64,000 nucleotides of DNA from Cyclaneusma minus (taxonomy: Eukaryota; Ascomycota; Leotiomycetes; Marthamycetales; Marthamycetaceae), in NCBI GenBank assembly GCA_037179335.1, contig JAKZHN010000043.1, forward strand, positions 124,001 to 188,000, read 5' to 3'. The position numbers and the translations under genes are program-made. The notes under the pieces are model-generated. The model ran no database searches. It was not told the origin of the DNA and saw only the letters and a list, made by a program, of their open reading frames with translations. Shown one piece after another: positions 11,446 through 21,726 of this stretch (positions within the stretch are counted from its first letter, which is position 1; each line of letters begins with the position of its first letter).

Positions 11446-12657
11446 TCAGTTGCTCAACCAGTCCAGGAAATCGGGCGTGAAATAGCTGACCACAATCGTA
11501 GCACCGGCTCTCAGAATGCCCTCCGTAGCCTCAAAAGCCATCGCCTTCAAGTCAAACACACCAGCCTTGGCAGCTGCATGGATCATGGCAAACTCGCCAC
11601 TGACCTGATATGCAGCAACCGGCATATCCCTGCCGAGCTCCTTTGCATCGCTGATAATATCCAAGTACTGGCTTGCCGGCTTCACCATGATGATATCTGC
11701 ACCCTCGCCAATATCTCTCTGAATAGCACGACGAGCCAGACCGCGACCGCCAGGAGGCAGCTGGTAGCATTTCCTATCGCCAAACGAAGGGCATGAGCCG
11801 GCCGCATCCCGAAATGGGCCGTACAAGCAGCCAGAGAATTTTGCAGCGTAGGACATCAGGACGACGCGGTGGGCGATTCCTTCTTCGATCAGCTTCAGCT
11901 TGATGGCGCGGATTCGTCCGTCGTTCATGTCGGAGGGGGCAACGCAGTGAGCGCCAGCTTGCGCGTATGCGATTGCGACATCGGATATGCGGTCGACGGA
12001 GAGCTGGTTGTTGAGGCTGCCGTCGTCGCGCAGGATACCGCAGTGGCCGTGCGAGGTGTATTCGCAGAGGCAGACGTCGGCGGTAATGAAGAGCTGGGGG
12101 AAGCGCTGGCGGAGGAGGCGGATAGCGGCCATGACAGGGCCTTTGGGATCGTCTGCTGCTGTGCCGAGAGCATCTTTGACGTTTGGCGCGATTGGTACAC
12201 CGAAGAGTATAACGGAGGCTAGGCCCTTGCGGACGAGGGGTTCGAGGAAGGGCACGAGTTTGTTGATGCCGCGGCGGTATTGGCCAGGGAGGGAGGGAAT
12301 GAGGGTTTCTTCGTCATCCTGATCGGAAACGAAAAGGGGGTATATGAGCATGGACTGAGGGTTACAGGTTAGCAGATGATACTGCTTGAAGGTCGCAAAT
12401 ACAGGACAAACCTTGGTCAGCTGCCTTTCGGCCTGCCACGAGCGCGCGAGCGGATGGCTGTAACCTCCGTGCAATTGACTGGAGATGTCTCCAGCAATGC
12501 TGACACTGGTCGCGGCGGTGCTGGCGTATGACCTTGCTCTCGAGATATGCGACATTCTGTCGTCGGCGTCGATGGTGGAGGACGAGTAGCCCCGGTTCGT
12601 TGGGCGGCGCGAGTTGCCATTGATGGACATGTCCTGAAGGATGGTGGAGAAAGCCAT
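11446..12657 (-). CDS. hem2: Delta-aminolevulinic acid dehydratase (porphobilinogen synthase)
   Basis: Two exons (12657-12412 and 12354-11446) give 384 aa. The enzyme condenses two 5-aminolevulinate molecules to porphobilinogen, the second step of haem synthesis, and acts in the cytosol as an octamer in known family members. Seen directly: the zinc-site segment DVCLCEYTSHGHCG with three cysteines, which places it in the zinc-dependent class; the active-site lysine regions MSYAAKFSGCLYGPFRDAA and IIMVKPASQYLDII; and the metal/substrate region PSDMNDGRI. The N-terminal ~70 residues are Ser/Arg-rich and fungus-specific. The 57-base intron (GTTTGT...CTCAG, branch CTAACC) is a multiple of three with no stop, so an unspliced reading also stays open. 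Splicing is preferred because it restores LTKSMLIYPLFVSD, the normal family start. Confidence 0.95.
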   Translation of the reverse strand: MAFSTILQDMSINGNSRRPTNRGYSSSTIDADDRMSHISRARSYASTAATSVSIAGDISSQLHGGYSHPLARSWQAERQLTKVCPVFATFKQYHLLTCNPQSMLIYPLFVSDQDDEETLIPSLPGQYRRGINKLVPFLEPLVRKGLASVILFGVPIAPNVKDALGTAADDPKGPVMAAIRLLRQRFPQLFITADVCLCEYTSHGHCGILRDDGSLNNQLSVDRISDVAIAYAQAGAHCVAPSDMNDGRIRAIKLKLIEEGIAHRVVLMSYAAKFSGCLYGPFRDAAGSCPSFGDRKCYQLPPGGRGLARRAIQRDIGEGADIIMVKPASQYLDIISDAKELGRDMPVAAYQVSGEFAMIHAAAKAGVFDLKAMAFEATEGILRAGATIVVSYFTPDFLDWLSN

Positions 12658-13739
12658 TGTGGAACAGATGTGTCCGGGTCGTGTAGTATTTCAGTGGGCA
12701 GTGAGAATGAGCGGAAGTGCGCCGAGTTTTTGTAGAGCAGAGAGCGATGGTAGTTGGATCGAGGGTGGCGTCTAAGCCGAGGAGATGTGGAGGCTTGAAG
12801 CGGAAAGGCAGTTTCGCTCGAACACACGGGTGCGCCGAAACACGACCCTTATATTCGAAGTCCGCTTGGACCGGTCGACTTGGCAGAGTTGCAGATTACG
12901 AAAATCTGCGGGTCCAGACGCACTCTCTCCGACTTTCAGCTCTTGTTGAAGCTGACACACGACATGGAGGATTTTGTGCGACATCGAGAATGTACGCTCC
13001 TTTTTTGACTTCGGCAGAGAGCGGAATGCCACCAGACTGGTCCACTTCTTCGGAACAAACATTCCCGGATTGGCGAATCGCACGCGACGCATTACACAGG
13101 CCGAGCGAGTTAGGAAACCTCTTCCCCTGACTGCCAACATTGAATTGTCAAAATCGAAAGAAACACTTTATTGTTGGCAGCCTTGGTACTACTGAACATT
13201 GAAGACCGCTGGATTCCATTGCAACCGTTTCATCATTGTTTCGTCAATTCCTTATCCCTGGTTGGTCAACCCTGCGCTCGGATGATGTCAGACCTTGAAA
13301 ATGTGGATACATGTATCCGATATTGCACGGGATTGCCGTAACAGACGTCAGAAGAACGGTTTTGCAATTTTTCAGGAAAAATATAACCGATTGTTGTTTT
13401 GGATCACATGGGCGCTACATTATAGCTGCTGTTGTGGTGTAGCCAAAATGCTTTAAATCGGCCATAGCCTTCTCCACACCACTCATGTAGCACAAGTCCA
13501 ACCACTTTTAAAGCCAACATTCAATGAACCTCCCTTGACACCAGACACCTTGAACACCACCATTAAAACCACTCAATACACCACTCAATAAAATGGTCAA
13601 CTCCAAAGGTAAACTTCACTTGAATTTTTGCTAAAATATAGAAGTCCTGTGATACCAAATATCTCCGCCTACCATCAGGGGACAGAACAATCATCTCAAT
13701 CCGCAACACTATAGATCGGTCAAGAAATCGACGATCAAC
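12658..13739. other. Divergent intergenic region between hem2 and the ankyrin-like gene
   Basis: About 1.1 kb containing the hem2 promoter on the minus side and the leader of the plus-strand gene on the other. Open frames at 12717-13140 occur on both strands and show no motif. A possible alternative first exon of the downstream gene lies at 13593-13608. No RNA gene is visible. Confidence 0.45.
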
Positions 13740-14859
13740 ATGGCCAATAGCACCAATGGTTAGTCGTCAAGCTTTTACTTGGGTTGGGATTTTTGGGTAC
13801 AGGTACTCTTCCTGCATATAATTTTTACAGTGCTCCTGACACTATGTAAAAGGCACAGGCAACCCTCCGAGCAAGCTGGGCGGACCAAGCCAGTATGAGA
13901 TCGAGCAAAACCAGAGAAGAGCCTTCGAAGAACAGGAGAGAAAAGACGCAGAAAAATTTCCTCTGATCCACGCGATGTCGACACTTTTCGATCAAAATTG
14001 TCTCACGTTTCTCCAAAAATATAAGAGCGAAAACGGACTTGGAGAAGAATGGTTCAAAGTCAATCGCATTGGCAATATCTTGCATTATGCGAGTTATAGG
14101 GACCAATATCATAGCCTACTCTGGCTATTGAAGAACGTCGACACGGACAAAGTGCTCAGGGGTGGCAAGGACAACAATGGCGAGACTCCTTTAGAAGCCC
14201 TAGAGCATCAGCTTGAACAGGAGCGAGAGTATTCTGAGGAGTTCACCGGATATACTCCTGAGGCGGTACAATGTCTGGCCATTCTCAGAGGGATCGAAGA
14301 GCCTACCGAAGACCAATTAGCAGCGCTCAAGTACGGCTGCTCCTGCGGTAAATGCATCGACGGTTTCCTCTCCCCCCGAACGAAATACGTTCTTCTTGTC
14401 CACGCCGAACAAATCCATGACATGCTGAACATGGACATGATGCACAGTCAAGTGTGGTGGGATCTACACCAGGACATGCTGAAGCCCTGCTCTCCGGCAG
14501 TCCGACGAGACATCAAAGCCGACATAGTCGTGCGTCAAGGCTTTGCCAATGTCTTCAAGCACATTGCTTCAGTACTACGTGCTGGCGAAGCTCCTACCGT
14601 CAAGAACGTAGAAGTTGCTTGTAACCAAGAGAAGCCTCAAACGACTAGGAAATTCTACCATAAGGGAGGTAGAACGGAGAGTGTGCTGCGAGTTGTGTTT
14701 GACCTGGGAAGGGTCCATGATGAGAAGACTGGCGATGGGAGTATAATGGAGATGCATGGAGACGAGATCTCTTCGTTGCCGGAGTGCAGGAATGATAATG
14801 ATTTCCAGATCGTTCTGCGGGCTTGCAAGCTGAGAAAGTTCAAGGGCTTTCTGTTTTAG
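13740..14859 (+). CDS. Ankyrin-like fungal protein with a cysteine cluster, function unknown
   Basis: Exon 1 (13740-13758) encodes MANSTN and splices (GTTAGT...GCACAG) to exon 2 (13859-14859), giving 339 aa. Near residues 80-125, the stretch NILHYASYRDQYHSLLWLL followed by GGKDNNGETPLEAL looks like one or two degenerate ankyrin repeats. Near residue 165, YGCSCGKCIDGFLSPR is a cysteine cluster that I remember from fungal ankyrin-domain proteins, often in expanded families. The remainder is unassigned. The 5' end is uncertain: a second ATG exon at 13593-13608 (MVNSK) also ends in phase 1 before GTAAAC and could replace exon 1. No catalytic residues are evident. Cytosolic localisation is inferred from the lack of a signal peptide or membrane segment. 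Confidence 0.7.
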
Positions 14860-15096
14860 GGGATGGTAGATCGCTTGGTGGCCATCGACTGTCAATGGAT
14901 AGCGAGGGTACAGGTCGGCTTGAGTCGTCACAGTTTATTATGATCCGGATGACGGTAGAGTAGTAAAAGCTCGTGATGAATTCGTTATTTGAAAGCTCCG
15001 CGCAACGCTCCATCCGTTTCGCCAGGGTATCAGAAAACAAAGATATCCATCTCGCCTCTCGCCTTCATTCTTTCTCCTTTACCTTCCCTACCATCA

Positions 15097-15502
15097 TCAC
15101 CTAGTAGTGGTAGTTGTATGGTGAGAATGATGGCTTCCACGGCCATCAGTGCCATGCATACGTCTCGTTCCGGCAGCCTGCAAAATCAAACACAACATCA
15201 GCTCCACTCTTCTCCAAATCATATTCACAGATTCAGACGGATTTGACAATTTCTCATACCTTGAGGCCAGGCCTCCTCGTCAACGTGCCCCTCAACTTCA
15301 ACATAGCACCCGAGATCTTATCGCCCATGCTGACCTTGCGACGATGATGGTGAGCCGGCGCTCGCGTACCATTGGTAGTGGTCGTTGTTGTGGTGGTCGT
15401 CTTCACAGTGCGTTTGCTGCTGCTGGAATGCCCACCCCGCAGGCGGGTCATGAGGGACGGCTTGCTATTGCGGGTGGTGGTGGTCTTGTTCTTGTGAGCC
15501 AT
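15097..15502 (-). CDS. Small conserved basic fungal protein, function unknown
   Basis: Two exons (15502-15260 and 15177-15097) give 107 aa. The protein has a KPSLMTRLRGGHSSS core, a Thr-rich linker, then HHHRRKVSMGDKISGAML, LKLRGTLTRRPG and, across the splice, AAGTRRMHGTDGRGS before a His/Thr tail. I recognise the MGDKISGA...LTRRPG...AAGTRRMHGTDGRGS signature from many ascomycete hypothetical proteins but know no function. It is strongly basic and probably disordered. The intron (GTATGA...TTGCAG) is supported because it joins the two halves of that signature. ATG 15502 is the first in-frame ATG; the leader upstream seems to carry its own intron, about 15627-15565. A TATA box lies further upstream at 15846-15854. 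Confidence 0.8.
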
Positions 15503-15845
15503 CTTCAAGTCGTCCAAGTTTTTGACGTCTTCTTGGGTGAGAAGTCCTCCGCCTTCGGCTTTGGCTGGTCGTAAGTCCGAGTTTAATCATAATGCCGTGG
15601 AGTTGTCTAGAATGTGGAGTTGGTTACCTGTTGTTTGGAATGCGGACTTGATTGAATTTGATGATGAGCTGCTTGAGTAGGTACGTGGAGTCTGGTTGCT
15701 TGGGAATATGGACTTGCGAGCTTGGAAGGCCAAACGAAGCAGTCTTCGACGTTTGAGCGGTTGTCAATGTCTGTGTGCAGCGAGTCTGAAAAAAGGAACC
15801 AGAATCTGGGGAAGTTCTGGGGAAGTGGAACACAAGAGCACAATC

Positions 15846-15854
15846 TTATATAAA
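15846..15854 (-). promoter_or_regulatory. TATA box for the small basic protein gene
   Basis: The minus strand reads TTTATATAA about 345 bases upstream of the ATG at 15502. With initiation some 30 or more bases downstream, the transcript would have a leader of about 300 bases containing the proposed leader intron. Confidence 0.5.
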
Positions 15855-16601
15855 GCACCTACCGCCAGCCCAAAGCCGTGGCAAAAAACCTGGAATACGG
15901 GGTCTCAGCCTCCCCGAATTGTTCCACAGTCCACACAAGCCCCGTCATTTCTCTTTGTTTTCGATGCAGGCAGCAACACGCGACTCCAAACTCAGAGAAC
16001 CCTGGAATCAATTCCAGCGAGGAGGCTGCAGAGCTGAGAAAACGTCATCGTGAGAAGCTTATTTGAGAGGTCGGATTTTGCACCAATCATGTGCGGGTTT
16101 GCGTCTGGGGAAAACTGGGTAGGGCGATCGCTGCAGGGGTGAGGTTGCTTGGCTGACGCAGGCGAACAGGGATAGGCTGAACAGACACATAGCCACAATA
16201 ACGCGGTTTTGACGAATTGAAAACTCCGATACTGCTATCTGACTTGGCATTTCATTGGATAATGGTTTTGATCACTGAGGAACTTACACTAAGCACAGCC
16301 TCAACCAAGCTACATCTACCTGCCATGAAGTAAATGAAACAAGGCTCTAGCCGTGACCCTAAACCTAGCATAACAGCCCAGGATCATGGAGAGGTAGATG
16401 TAGTACTTCCGTTGGAAATAACCGACCACCTAAGTAACACTACAAGCTGTGGATTTTTTTGGATTTATTTTCGACCGCCAGACTGGACCGTCTGACCTGG
16501 TTTTCAGCATCAGAAGAATCAAAGCACGTGAAAATCATATTCTGGGGCAATACGGCTGGATTCAGACGGCAAATTAGCCCAGAAGAGGAGGCTGCCTTCA
16601 A

Positions 16602-16877
16602 CTAGAGTAAGGGCAGCTGATGTATCTTACAATCGCAGGGTATTTTGCAGGAAAAAAAGAAACGCTTTTCCGACCTAGTGAGCATGTCTGATGAAATCTT
16701 TATCAGTTCCTTCCAGCCCGGCCATTTCCATATCCCAGCCCAGACCTGTTTCCGAAGTGAAACTCCAGACCCCGAAAAACGATGCTTCCAGGAATTCATC
16801 GCCGTCCGTTCATCAGTAATACTGATGTGATGGGTGAACCGCCATGTTCGCCAAATCTCGTCCTCGCTGACGCCCAT
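16602..16877 (-). CDS. Weak candidate: 91-residue Trp-rich open frame
   Basis: The frame runs from an ATG at 16877 to a TAG at 16602. The translation is rich in Trp and Lys (for example WAGIWKWPGWKELIK) and has a short Cys-rich end. No domain is recognised, no splice partner is evident, and the start context is poor. It could be chance, a relic, or a lineage-specific gene. Confidence 0.12.
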   Translation of the reverse strand: MGVSEDEIWRTWRFTHHISITDERTAMNSWKHRFSGSGVSLRKQVWAGIWKWPGWKELIKISSDMLTRSEKRFFFSCKIPCDCKIHQLPLL

Positions 16878-17172
16878 TATGTCAAACGGGATCTATACGA
16901 TTGGGGCACGACTGTGCAATGCCGGGTGTTTTGTATGCCTGCTCTAATAAGTGGTTTCGGAGTGCTCTTGCGTCAGGTCCTTAAGCCTGACCTCGTGTGT
17001 GCGTGCTGAGAGAAAATGTCCGAGCACATATCGATGTGGTTGCTCGGCACATTGGAGCTCACAATTTAAGTCTCGGCGATCTTTGAACAGCGACCGTGTC
17101 CTCGAACTGGATGAAGGCCGAGTTCATCGGAGCATAGAGTTCCGGGTCAGCTTGGTCCTCCCCCATAAAGCT

Positions 17173-18588
17173 TCAACCTGAGGACTCGCCGCGGGGAAGG
17201 ATACGGCTGAGACCTACTTGCGCCCACCACTCGTCCGGAATATCCTCTCTTCGAGCTAAGCCTCTCACGATGCGTTGCATACCACCGAGATCGTCCTCGT
17301 TTGCACCGCTGCCAATCCTTTGAATGTCGACAGATAGATCAAAGGCGCGCAAGCCTCGCTCGAAAGGGCCAAGAGTATCTGCTTCGCCTTCGTGCCCATC
17401 TGCCTCGGTATCCGAGCCTTGATGCGACTCATTCTCGTCGCAGTTGGTGGCTGCTGGATCGTCTGCTGTGCCAGCGGTTGTCATCGAAGTGCCCGCCGTG
17501 CCTGCATTGTTGGATGACGAAGCTGAGGCACCAACGCCGGAGACGAATGATGAGCTGGCACTCGGCACCTGAGGATCCGGAGTCAGGGTACTGAAGAGAG
17601 TGGCCCATTGACTGTCGCTGTTTGCCGGACTGGCACTTCGATTCCTATCACCAAGCCCGTTCAGGGATTCGGTGGTCTCTCTCTCGCTTGCAGAAACCTG
17701 GGGCGCAAGTCTGATCAAGTTATGGCCGGATGCCAGCACAATAACTTCTACTTCCGCCCCACCTGACGCTTCCCTCATACGGCGAACTTCTGAATCGACT
17801 TGAGAACTGAGGACCGTACGAGGAAGAGTGTCAGTGGGGACATAAGGCCTTGCGGACATCCAAGGACTTTGTTCTCTCAACTGTCGGTTAAGCAGCGAGT
17901 CAAGCAAAGAGCGATCGTCTTGCTCTCTCCTCGTGCGGACCATTCTCTCAACATCACCCTGTCGATGTTCCACAGCTACAACCGTTCCACCAGAGACGGG
18001 CGTAGGACGATTCCAGTTGCGTGCTTCGATTACCGAGACAGGGTGTCCTGGCGGAGGTGGAGGAAGTGGGGGACTGCCAGCATGACCAGCAGTTTCTGTG
18101 GGAGAATCATAGTCGGCGCTCATTTGCGCATACAACAATCTTGCACGATCTTCTGGAGTGGCGCGAGCGATGGGTGTGAGGCGGGACTCTGGTCCGGTGT
18201 TGCCATCGCGAGCAAGCCTTTCTGTGCGATATCTTGCAACCTCATCACGGCGGACCCTTTCGGCCTCATCACGGCGGCCGCTGGCGATGCCAAGCCTTCG
18301 TGCGGGAGAGTCGAAATTGTCGTTGGCCAGTTGCGCGGTCGAAAGTCTTGCACTAGCTTCCGATGTGAAGCCAGCCCGGGCGCGAGAAGTACGTGAGTTT
18401 CTGCGAATAGAGGATCGCGCATGCGCCGTGGTCTTGTCCACAGCTTCAGCAGCAGTTTCTTCGTCAGTCGGCTCAGTCCACAAACTGCGATTGCGCGCGT
18501 TAGCAAGAAGCTTTGCGCTGGGTGAAGCTCCGCGCAAACTGAGGAAAGCTGTGTGCGCGCGGCTGGGAGCAGCTTACCGTAAGCCCAT
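17173..18588 (-). CDS. Conserved fungal protein of unknown function, Arg/Ser-rich
   Basis: A tiny first exon (18588-18578, MGLR) is joined to 18484-17173 by a 93-base intron, GTAAGC...TCGCAG, with a TTGCTAAC branch site close to the acceptor. This gives 440 aa. An earlier in-phase acceptor (after CCTCAG) would give a 39-base intron and 18 extra residues but lacks a branch site. The protein has an Arg/Ser-rich N-terminus, a Pro-run (PPLPPPPPGHP), a middle with VEVIVLASGHNLIRLAPQV, a patch SDSQWATLFSTLTPDP, and a C-terminal block IVRGLARREDIPDEWWAQVG ending in LSRILPRG. The last block looks conserved in ascomycete proteins as I remember them. Nothing indicates a catalytic role, and there is no signal peptide or membrane segment. 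Confidence 0.75.
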
Positions 18589-19749
18589 CTTGGAAGATGC
18601 GCGATTGTCGCGGACACTTGAATTGTTTTTGGGTAGTTTCGAGACGGCCGTAGTGACTTGTTAGAGTCTGGGGAGAGAGAGAAAGATGGAGGGCGGATGT
18701 GGTGGATACCGCGACGGCGCAAAGGCCGGGAAAGAGGTACGCGGTGGGTGGAGGAGGAGTGAGAGCGGAAGCGCGTTGTCGCAACATATTCGCAAAGATT
18801 TGGCGCCGAGAGGATCTTCGTTCGACCCTGTCGCAAGTGCGGAGATCTCGGTCGCTTATTTTTCCGGCACTAACGGTAAGTGGGCCGTTTGATTGGCTGA
18901 GACTTCTCTGCACATGTGTGCCACCCCTGGCGTAAAATGTACAGGTGTTGAAGGACTCACTTCCCAGCCAGCCAAACCTCCCCAATATTGAATTGTTATG
19001 AAATGTAGGCCAATTTCACATGTATTCACTGACATGACTCACTACTACTTCAGCAATCTCCACCAACTATGGCAAGCAGCTTGCCGCCAACACCTCCGAC
19101 CTCTGCAATGTTTGGTAGACCTCCTCTCTGTCTCTACTCCGCCTTGTCTTGTCTTATCGCAGAAGGACATGGATGCTTTCCAACGAGATGGCTCCTCTCC
19201 TAAAGCATTTCCACGGTCCACCGATTACTGCTATTTTCCTTGGCTTTTGAACTACTATCTATAATCTAGGTAGTTGTTTGGTTTCCTTTTTTACCATCGC
19301 TAGGTGTCGGACTACCTTATTCGTAGTTACTTGGAATTCTCGACACTTGGACTTCAGTTCTCCGCTCGCAGACCCAGTGAACTGACTTGGTTTGACTACC
19401 TTAGCGGAATAGGGGTGTTTCAAAATACTGTATAAATACAGTATAGCATGGTATACGACGATATCTTTTTATTACGGTACCTGGTAGGTATTTATGCGGT
19501 ACGTTTATATTATAGTTCCATTCTTGAAATTACCTGGATTTCTGGAGTTACTTGAACATGGGTTTGTCTCGATGACTTGGATCCTTCTGAGTTATTTGGA
19601 TTTCTCTGTATCACTTGGACTTCTCTGAATTGCTTGAGTTTCCGGGCTTCAATTCACAAGTGTGCCAGGAGTTTGCTGGGTGACGAGAGGCTGTAGTCTG
19701 GCTACATGTACCATTGCCTCAGCTTGGCTTATTGAAATAAATAAGCTAC
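18589..19749. other. Intergenic region with AT-rich core and a 19-bp tandem repeat
   Basis: About 1.2 kb between the promoter of the Arg/Ser-rich protein gene and the 3' end of fol3. Sequence around 19430-19515 is AT-rich. A degenerate 19-base tandem repeat follows at 19530-19648. No gene is supported. Confidence 0.5.
19530..19648. repeat. Degenerate 19-bp minisatellite (TTACTTGGATTTCTCTGAR-like)
   Basis: Six adjacent units can be laid out by eye. The last four are each 19 bases (19573-19591, 19592-19610, 19611-19629, 19630-19648) and share a core CTTGGATTTCTCTG. The first two are 18 and 25 bases. Two more partial copies occur near 19326-19352 (TTACTTGGAATTCTC, ACTTGGACTTC). The array is non-coding. 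Confidence 0.7.
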
Positions 19750-21000
19750 CTAGCCACTCTGTGTTAGTTCAGCCTTCACCTGCTCGGCGGTTCTCAGCAG
19801 CCTCAAAACATCGGATACCAGGTACAAGCTCCCAGCTATAACCAGAGGTCCATCTTCTGCGACGGTGGTGGCCCATCGCAAGGCGCCGGAGATATCATTC
19901 CCGGCATGATACAAACTCGACTGAGCAAGGCCCATCCCGTGGGCTGTCCCCAAGATCTCTTCGGGAGCCATAGCTTTCACCCAAGGCATACCATCGACAG
20001 GCCCAAATTGAACAGCAGCAACACAGTCTTCTGGTCGAAGGAGCGGCCGAAGAATACCATCGAGTTCCTTCCCCGCTGAAGCTGCCATGACCCAAGTAAC
20101 TCGACTTGCCTTGTCTCGCATCCTTCGGTCGACATAATGTCCAAGGACGCTGGCAGATTGAGGGTTGTGTGCACCGTCCAGGAGAACATGTTCCTGTCGG
20201 CCACTTATACTCGGAATATATAGCTTTTGAAGACGGCCCGGCCAATCAATGGCTCGGATGGCTGGAGCAAGTCGATGCAATGGCGACTGCTGCTTGGTAT
20301 ATGCAAAGTGAAAGGCCGTATATGCACAAGCCAGATTGTCCCATTGATGGGGCTCAAACTCATCTTTCGGAAGTTGATCCAAGAAAACAGCCTCGCTGGA
20401 GCTCAGAACCATGTCGGTCCCGATCTCTCTGGCATGGGTTTCGATCGTGGCGATGACCGAGGGCAAATTGCTCCCATCCACGACGCAAGGGACACCGGGC
20501 CTCATGATGGCAGCTTTCTGTCGTGCGATTTCTTCCACGGTGTTGCCCAGCAGAGCCTGGTGATCCAAGCCAATCTTCGATATGACGGTGACGGCCTTTC
20601 TATCCAATACGTTGGTAGCATCTAATCGACCGCCGAGTCCAACTTCAATAATGCCCATCTCGATCTTCTCGCGTGTGAAGACCTCGAAGGCGGTTGCTGT
20701 CAGGAGCTCAAACTCGGAGGCGCCAATGTCTTCGGCCTGATCCCGTTGCTTGACCAAGTCCTCGGCCTCCCGGAAGACCGACTCGCGCACAGTCTGGCCA
20801 TTGATGGTGATGCAGTCCCAGCGATCAATCAGATGGGGAGAGGTGAAGCGGCCACAGCGGACGCCGCTGACCTGGAGCATGGCGGAGAGATATGCGCAAA
20901 TGGAGCCCTTGCCGTTGGTACCGGCAACGTGGATTGCTTTCCATGTCTGGGGAGTGTGCCGGACGAGGCGGCTTATCCGGCCCAGGCCAAGTTCTATCAT
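19750..21000 (-). CDS. fol3: Dihydrofolate synthetase (folylpolyglutamate synthase family)
   Basis: A single-exon frame of 416 aa. The enzyme joins glutamate to dihydropteroate using ATP, making dihydrofolate. Seen directly: the ATP-binding loop HVAGTNGKGS near residue 25, the FTSPHLIDRWDCI segment near 55, the Mur-ligase-type IIEVGLGGRLDATNV with metal-binding residues, GLDHQALLGNTVEEIA, and the C-terminal domain start HVLLDGAHNPQSASVL. The length of about 420 residues fits the FOL3 branch better than the longer FPGS branch. The frame stays open upstream of the ATG (GLGTRIAS), so a short extra 5' exon is possible; I chose ATG 21000 because MIELGLGRI is a typical family start. The gene is divergent from sepH, 726 bases away. 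Confidence 0.9.
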   Translation of the reverse strand: MIELGLGRISRLVRHTPQTWKAIHVAGTNGKGSICAYLSAMLQVSGVRCGRFTSPHLIDRWDCITINGQTVRESVFREAEDLVKQRDQAEDIGASEFELLTATAFEVFTREKIEMGIIEVGLGGRLDATNVLDRKAVTVISKIGLDHQALLGNTVEEIARQKAAIMRPGVPCVVDGSNLPSVIATIETHAREIGTDMVLSSSEAVFLDQLPKDEFEPHQWDNLACAYTAFHFAYTKQQSPLHRLAPAIRAIDWPGRLQKLYIPSISGRQEHVLLDGAHNPQSASVLGHYVDRRMRDKASRVTWVMAASAGKELDGILRPLLRPEDCVAAVQFGPVDGMPWVKAMAPEEILGTAHGMGLAQSSLYHAGNDISGALRWATTVAEDGPLVIAGSLYLVSDVLRLLRTAEQVKAELTQSG

Positions 21001-21726
21001 GCTTGCGATTCGAGTACCTAGACCATCTGGACAATAATTAGAAGAAATTCAGATAATCAAAAGAAACTCAAGCCACTAGGAAGCATACAGCAGCAGGAAA
21101 GACAAAGCCGAAGGAGCAGGGCCAGGAACCGAGTAATTTATCAGTTCGAGAGACTGGGATGAAGGGTGCCATGAACGATCAAATCAAGACTCCCGAGAGT
21201 GCTCCACCCAGCATCGTGGATTTGCCCAACTCGGCCTAGCACATGCAGTTCATCACTTAGCGCCTGCAAGGTTGATCATGGCTTGGCCACCGTGGCACAG
21301 GCTCAGCCTTGCAGTTGCAGAGCCGACGACACTGTTTGTGTCCCGCTTCAGAAATTGTTTTTGTATCAGTCCTGCAGGGCAAAGGAGTCTCTTTTTCCCA
21401 TGCACGCGCCGTCCCGCTAGAATAGCTGGCGCTTCCCGGCATATCTTCCCTTAGTGCTGCCGGCTAGCGGCTAAGGGCGCCAGCTGCGGTAGTAGGCTAT
21501 CCTATGGAGCCGCAAGCTGCAACAACACGCGCCCGATCTCCTGCTCCCCACAGACGTGCCAATGACAAATGACGAACGACTCCCAATCTTTTGATCCGTA
21601 CGCCATTCTGTCCCTTCAACCCAGCCGGCAATCAAGTCGGCCGTTTGTCTCACTTTCACTTCCCTTTCCCGCCCGACTACCACTCCTTGCCTGATTGCGC
21701 CTTCCTCAATCCATCATTGGCCCGTC
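21001..21726. other. Divergent promoter region fol3 / sepH
   Basis: The 726 bases between two start codons on opposite strands must hold both promoters. The right half is C/T-rich on the plus strand, as is usual for fungal leaders. I see no clear TATA box and no other gene. Confidence 0.5.

Larger units (their letters stand above)
15503..17172. other. Intergenic region, leader and promoter on the left, no strong gene
   Basis: About 1.7 kb. The first ~350 bases are the leader and promoter of the small basic protein gene. The rest holds only weak open frames. One of them on the minus strand, 16602-16877, is listed separately. Another minus frame at 16059-16250 has a hydrophobic start but no support. 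Confidence 0.45.

Noticed and set aside
12717..13140. Open frames on both strands upstream of hem2
   Set aside because: No recognisable domain; located in the divergent promoter region.
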